A stretch of DNA of 13,237 nt from an uncultured Clostridium sp. (GTDB lineage: Bacteria > Bacillota > Clostridia > Peptostreptococcales > Peptostreptococcaceae), in contig UQCY01000043.1 in assembly GCA_900539645.1 (NCBI GenBank), positions 1 through 13,237 on the forward strand. The letters are read 5' to 3'. Below are positions 13,213 through 13,237 of this stretch, one piece after another; the first letter of the stretch is position 1, and each line of letters begins with the position of its first letter. A program made the position numbers and the translations under genes. The notes under the pieces were generated by a model that had not been told where the DNA came from, did not search any database, and saw nothing but the letters and a program-made list of their open reading frames with translations.

Positions 13213-13237
13213 ACAATATAATATTATATTTATATAA

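Noticed and set aside
1..13237. tRNA genes, rRNA, CRISPR arrays, insertion sequences, integrase, toxin-antitoxin or defence genes
   Set aside because: Read through on both strands, none was seen: no regularly spaced repeats, no cloverleaf-like GC-rich segments and no transposase or recombinase motifs.

Overview
The window is the tail and lysis end of a siphovirus, probably a prophage, of a low-GC Gram-positive anaerobe of the Clostridia/Tissierellia type. The evidence is AT-rich DNA, strong AGGAGG-type ribosome binding sites before almost every gene, every gene on the + strand with short gaps or 1-8 base overlaps, and the standard order of a long, non-contractile-tailed phage. No species can be named from the sequence alone.

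Layout. (1) 1-1147: major tail tube protein, then a G/GT pair of tail assembly chaperones joined by a canonical -1 ribosomal frameshift site (A AAA AAG, 899-905). A hairpin follows the tube gene, and an intrinsic terminator follows the chaperones. (2) 1200-7981: tape measure (1239 aa), distal tail protein, Gp37-like tail hub protein and an upper baseplate protein. (3) 7978-9847: two very AT-rich tandem genes for probable receptor-binding tip proteins that share an N-terminal motif. The second is broken by a run of eight G at codons 8-10; nine G, or a -1 slip, restores a 305-aa protein that lines up without gaps with its neighbour. It looks phase-variable. (4) 9862-10394: two small genes closed by a nested terminator. 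(5) 10476-12356: lysis cassette of a membrane-anchored coiled-coil protein, a glucosaminidase, a phiLC3-type holin and an amidase endolysin. Inside the endolysin gene a strong Shine-Dalgarno and in-frame GTG precede the C-terminal domain, as in the clostridial endolysins CD27L and CTP1L, which make a second, C-terminal-only product.

(6) 12357-13237: a gene-free stretch with a bulged hairpin and a strong terminator, then a separately promoted lipoprotein gene with its own terminator (a phage cargo gene or the first host gene). Last comes a direct repeat overlapping a probable promoter that reads out of the window.

How the parts work together: the tube protein polymerises around the tape measure with the help of the G/GT chaperones. 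Distal tail protein, hub and baseplate proteins form the tip, and the two fibre-like proteins probably choose the host surface ligand. Holin and two wall hydrolases then release progeny. The observations most worth checking are the poly-G switch in the second fibre gene and the internal start in the endolysin.
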